Positions 43,292-44,596 of a stretch of 44,596 nt of DNA are shown here, piece after piece. Numbering within the stretch: the first letter of the stretch is position 1; every line of letters starts with the position of its first letter. This DNA comes from Vibrio sp. UBA2441. GTDB taxonomy: Bacteria > Pseudomonadota > Gammaproteobacteria > Enterobacterales > Vibrionaceae. The notes beneath the pieces were generated by a model. The model was not told where the DNA came from. It did not search any database and was given only the letters and a program-made list of their open reading frames with translations. The translations under genes were made by a program, and so were the position numbers. The stretch is taken from positions 33,242-77,837 of the forward strand of contig DDQN01000061.1 of the NCBI GenBank assembly GCA_002342685.1, written 5' to 3'.

Positions 43292-43436
43292 AACTTTCAT
43301 GTAGAGGTTCTCGTTAAATACGTTCAAAATATAGTATAAATAAGCACCAGATATAGCGGAAGAATAAGGTTCTTAGCACGACATATAGTGATAAAAAAGT
43401 TTTTGCGAATTAACTGGGGACGTTATGAAGTAAAGT

Positions 43437-43470
43437 AATAAAAAACCCCGAAACGCCACATTTCAGGGTT
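43437..43470 (-). terminator. minus-strand terminator of the candidate antisense RNA
   Basis: On the minus strand AACCCTGAAA, 7-nt loop, TTTCGGGGTT (9 of 10 pairs) is followed by TTTTATTA. The plus strand has no T-run after the hairpin. No gene on the minus strand ends here, so it would terminate an RNA antisense to the 23-residue peptide. Confidence 0.75.
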
Positions 43471-43642
43471 AATTACGAGATAGGAATGTTTACGGCACTT
43501 CTATCATGTGTACAACCATCACCAAAGGAGGGCATATGTACTGGTTACAATTAGTAGTTGATATACTTACTGTAATCGTTCAAATTCTTGAACTGATTAT
43601 GTCTTAACAACATAGTGTTGGTGGCACTGCAATGCTGCCAAC
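43438..43642 (-). ncRNA. candidate antisense RNA (antitoxin-like)
   Basis: On the minus strand TTGACA (43677-43672) is a perfect -35 element. A 17-bp spacer leads to CAGTAT (43654-43649), a weak -10. Transcription from about 43642 would run across the whole 23-codon frame and its ribosome-binding site and stop at the terminator at 43470-43437, giving about 205 nt. This is the arrangement of an antisense RNA in a type I toxin-antitoxin pair. The promoter is predicted by eye only. Confidence 0.4.
43536..43607 (+). CDS. 23-residue amphipathic peptide, TisB-like toxin candidate
   Basis: A very short frame with one of the best ribosome-binding sites in the window (AAAGGAGG, 4 nt before the ATG). 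The peptide is almost wholly hydrophobic, beginning MYWLQLVV, with polar residues only at Q5, D9, T12, Q16 and E19 and a final serine. The 4-3-4-3 spacing puts all five on one face of a helix, as in the SOS toxin TisB and similar membrane-depolarising peptides. No LexA box is visible; an FNR box lies 245 bp upstream. A 12-bp hairpin (43615-43644) follows the stop codon. The sequence is not one I recognise. Confidence 0.55.
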   Translation: MYWLQLVVDILTVIVQILELIMS

Positions 43643-43644
43643 AC
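43615..43644 (+). other. stable hairpin after the 23-residue peptide
   Basis: GTGTTGGTGGCA, loop CTGCAA, TGCTGCCAACAC: a 12-bp stem with two G-T pairs starting 8 nt after the stop codon. There is no T-run, so it is more likely an mRNA 3' stabiliser or a fold in the antisense RNA than a terminator. Confidence 0.6.
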
Positions 43645-43716
43645 GCAAATACTGCTAATTTTGAGTCCTATTGTCAATCATTTCCTATAGTATAGTTGAT
43701 CTTCATTCGGGTAAGT

Positions 43717-44596
43717 TCACATATGCCCATTCAACGGATTCAACCTCACTGCATCGGTCAAATGACTCGGCGCCAGATGTGAGTATCGCATCGTTGTAGT
43801 GATTTCGCTGTGACCTAGAATATCTTTTAAAACGACGATATTTCCACCAGCCATAACAAAGTGGCTGGCGAAGGTGTGGCGCAGAACGTGGGACATTTGG
43901 CCTTTGGGTAGATGTATCGATGTTCGTGAAATGGCTTTTCTAAAAGCGCTCAGGCTGGATAGAAACAATTGATCGTCTCTTTCCTTACTTATCAACTTCA
44001 GTTCGTCAAAAAGCTGACCATTAATGGGAATAGTGCGGTTTTTGCCTGACTTCGTGTTTAGATAGGTGATCTTGTTATTAGTGACTTGCGCCGCTTTCAA
44101 ACTTTCCGCTTCGCTCCACCTCGCGCCTGTTGCCAGGCACACTTTTACGATATGAACCAAGCTTCGGTTACTCGACTGCTCGCAAGCCTCAAGCAACATG
44201 GAAATTTCATCATGGTCGAGGAATCGCAACTCCCCTTCTCTCTCTCTGAATTTTCGAATGCGTTTGAGTGGGGTTTCGTAGTCAATCACGCCAAGGCGAA
44301 GCAGTTCATTAAAAACCGCCCTGAGATAAGCATGTTCCCGGTTAACGGTGGTTGTACTTACCTCTTGAGCCCGTCGTTCGCGGTACTCGGCAAAAGCTTC
44401 ACTGGTAAAAAACCGGGCAATAGGGTTGCCTAGCTGGTCGCTGAGTCGATAAAGGAGTTTTCTTAACCGGATGTGGTCACGCAGTGTTTTGCCATGCAGC
44501 CGATACCAGAGCGTTATTAACTCTTCTAAGCGGCGGTCGTCTTTGTTTTCCTCACCTGCTCTCTGGGCTTTTAGTATTATACCCGTGATCATTGAA
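43717..44596 (-). CDS. tyrosine-family integrase (partial, runs off the window)
   Basis: Site-specific recombinase of the phage-integrase family, open to the right edge. At least 292 residues are present, so only the first part of the N-terminal DNA-binding arm is missing. The core-binding domain is followed by the catalytic domain with the family residues: arginine in LATGARWSE, HxxR in SHVLRHTFASHF, histidine in DILGHSEI and the nucleophile tyrosine in TTMRYSHL. It resembles P2-like integrases. It is presumably the enzyme that put the island into tRNA-Trp. Its last 111 bp are duplicated at 43022-43132. Confidence 0.93.
   Translation of the reverse strand, partial: SMITGIILKAQRAGEENKDDRRLEELITLWYRLHGKTLRDHIRLRKLLYRLSDQLGNPIARFFTSEAFAEYRERRAQEVSTTTVNREHAYLRAVFNELLRLGVIDYETPLKRIRKFREREGELRFLDHDEISMLLEACEQSSNRSLVHIVKVCLATGARWSEAESLKAAQVTNNKITYLNTKSGKNRTIPINGQLFDELKLISKERDDQLFLSSLSAFRKAISRTSIHLPKGQMSHVLRHTFASHFVMAGGNIVVLKDILGHSEITTTMRYSHLAPSHLTDAVRLNPLNGHM

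Noticed and set aside
43133..43722. Integron attC/VCR cassette in the island
   Set aside because: The hairpins present lack the conserved GTTRRRY/RYYYAAC ends and the VCR core, and the integrase lacks any recognisable integron-specific insert.
1..44596. CRISPR array or complete insertion sequence
   Set aside because: No regularly spaced 20-40-bp direct repeats and no transposase frame were found.

Overview
The window looks like chromosome 1 of a Vibrio or a close Vibrionaceae relative. It has moderate to low GC, typical Vibrio protein sequences, and a gene order (secF-secD-yajC-tgt-queA ... glyoxylate genes ... oxyR/prx ... cutC ... ppk2 ... phoU-pstBAC / ppk1-ppx / pstS-phoR-phoB ... rdgC) that, from memory, parallels one block of Vibrio cholerae chromosome 1. 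No database search was possible, so the genus is an inference.

Region 1 (about 1-5840, minus strand) is a tRNA-modification and protein-export block: queA and tgt (queuosine in tRNA), then yajC-secD-secF. Region 2 (6023-12467) holds a CBS-domain protein, a Vibrio-type palindromic MITE, malate synthase G, a LysR regulator, a long-form isocitrate lyase and a possible ADP-ribosyltransferase-fold protein. The two glyoxylate-shunt genes share a 14-bp upstream motif. Region 3 (12476-14174) is an OxyR2-type peroxide sensor divergent from its 2-Cys peroxiredoxin. Region 4 (14356-28706) is a phosphate and polyphosphate locus: cutC-ppk2, then phoU, pstB, pstA and pstC on one strand, ppk1-ppx on the other, and pstS, phoR and phoB. 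Good Pho boxes lie in front of pstC and phoB with identical spacing to the -10 element. Region 5 (28942-32250) has rdgC, trhP and a ferredoxin. Region 6 (32373-41095) is less conserved: small orphan proteins, a candidate sRNA, a CHASE4-like GGDEF cyclase, an NlpI-like lipoprotein, a DUF3316-like protein, a 35-residue membrane miniprotein, a solitary solute-binding protein and a MASE3-like/PAS/GGDEF/EAL protein.

Region 7 (41420 to the right edge) is the end of a genomic island. It starts at two tandem copies of a tRNA-Trp 3' end plus its terminator. The first copy is a tRNA interrupted in the anticodon arm. The second is a bare 3' half of the kind left at an att site. The island carries a RelA/SpoT-domain protein (CapRel/ToxSAS-like, likely phage defence) whose GTG start overlaps the stop codon of an integrase remnant. 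It also carries a 590-bp intergenic module and a tyrosine integrase that runs off the window. The integrase 3' end is present twice as a 111-bp direct repeat whose nine differences are all synonymous. Between the repeats lies a 23-residue amphipathic peptide with a strong ribosome-binding site, a candidate antisense promoter and terminator, and a perfect FNR box. I read this as a TisB-like type I toxin-antitoxin candidate and consider it the most novel part of the window.

Three intergenic tracts (1-22, 4687-4714, 29917-30000) are built of 7-bp units. The first and third belong to the same GGYTATG family.
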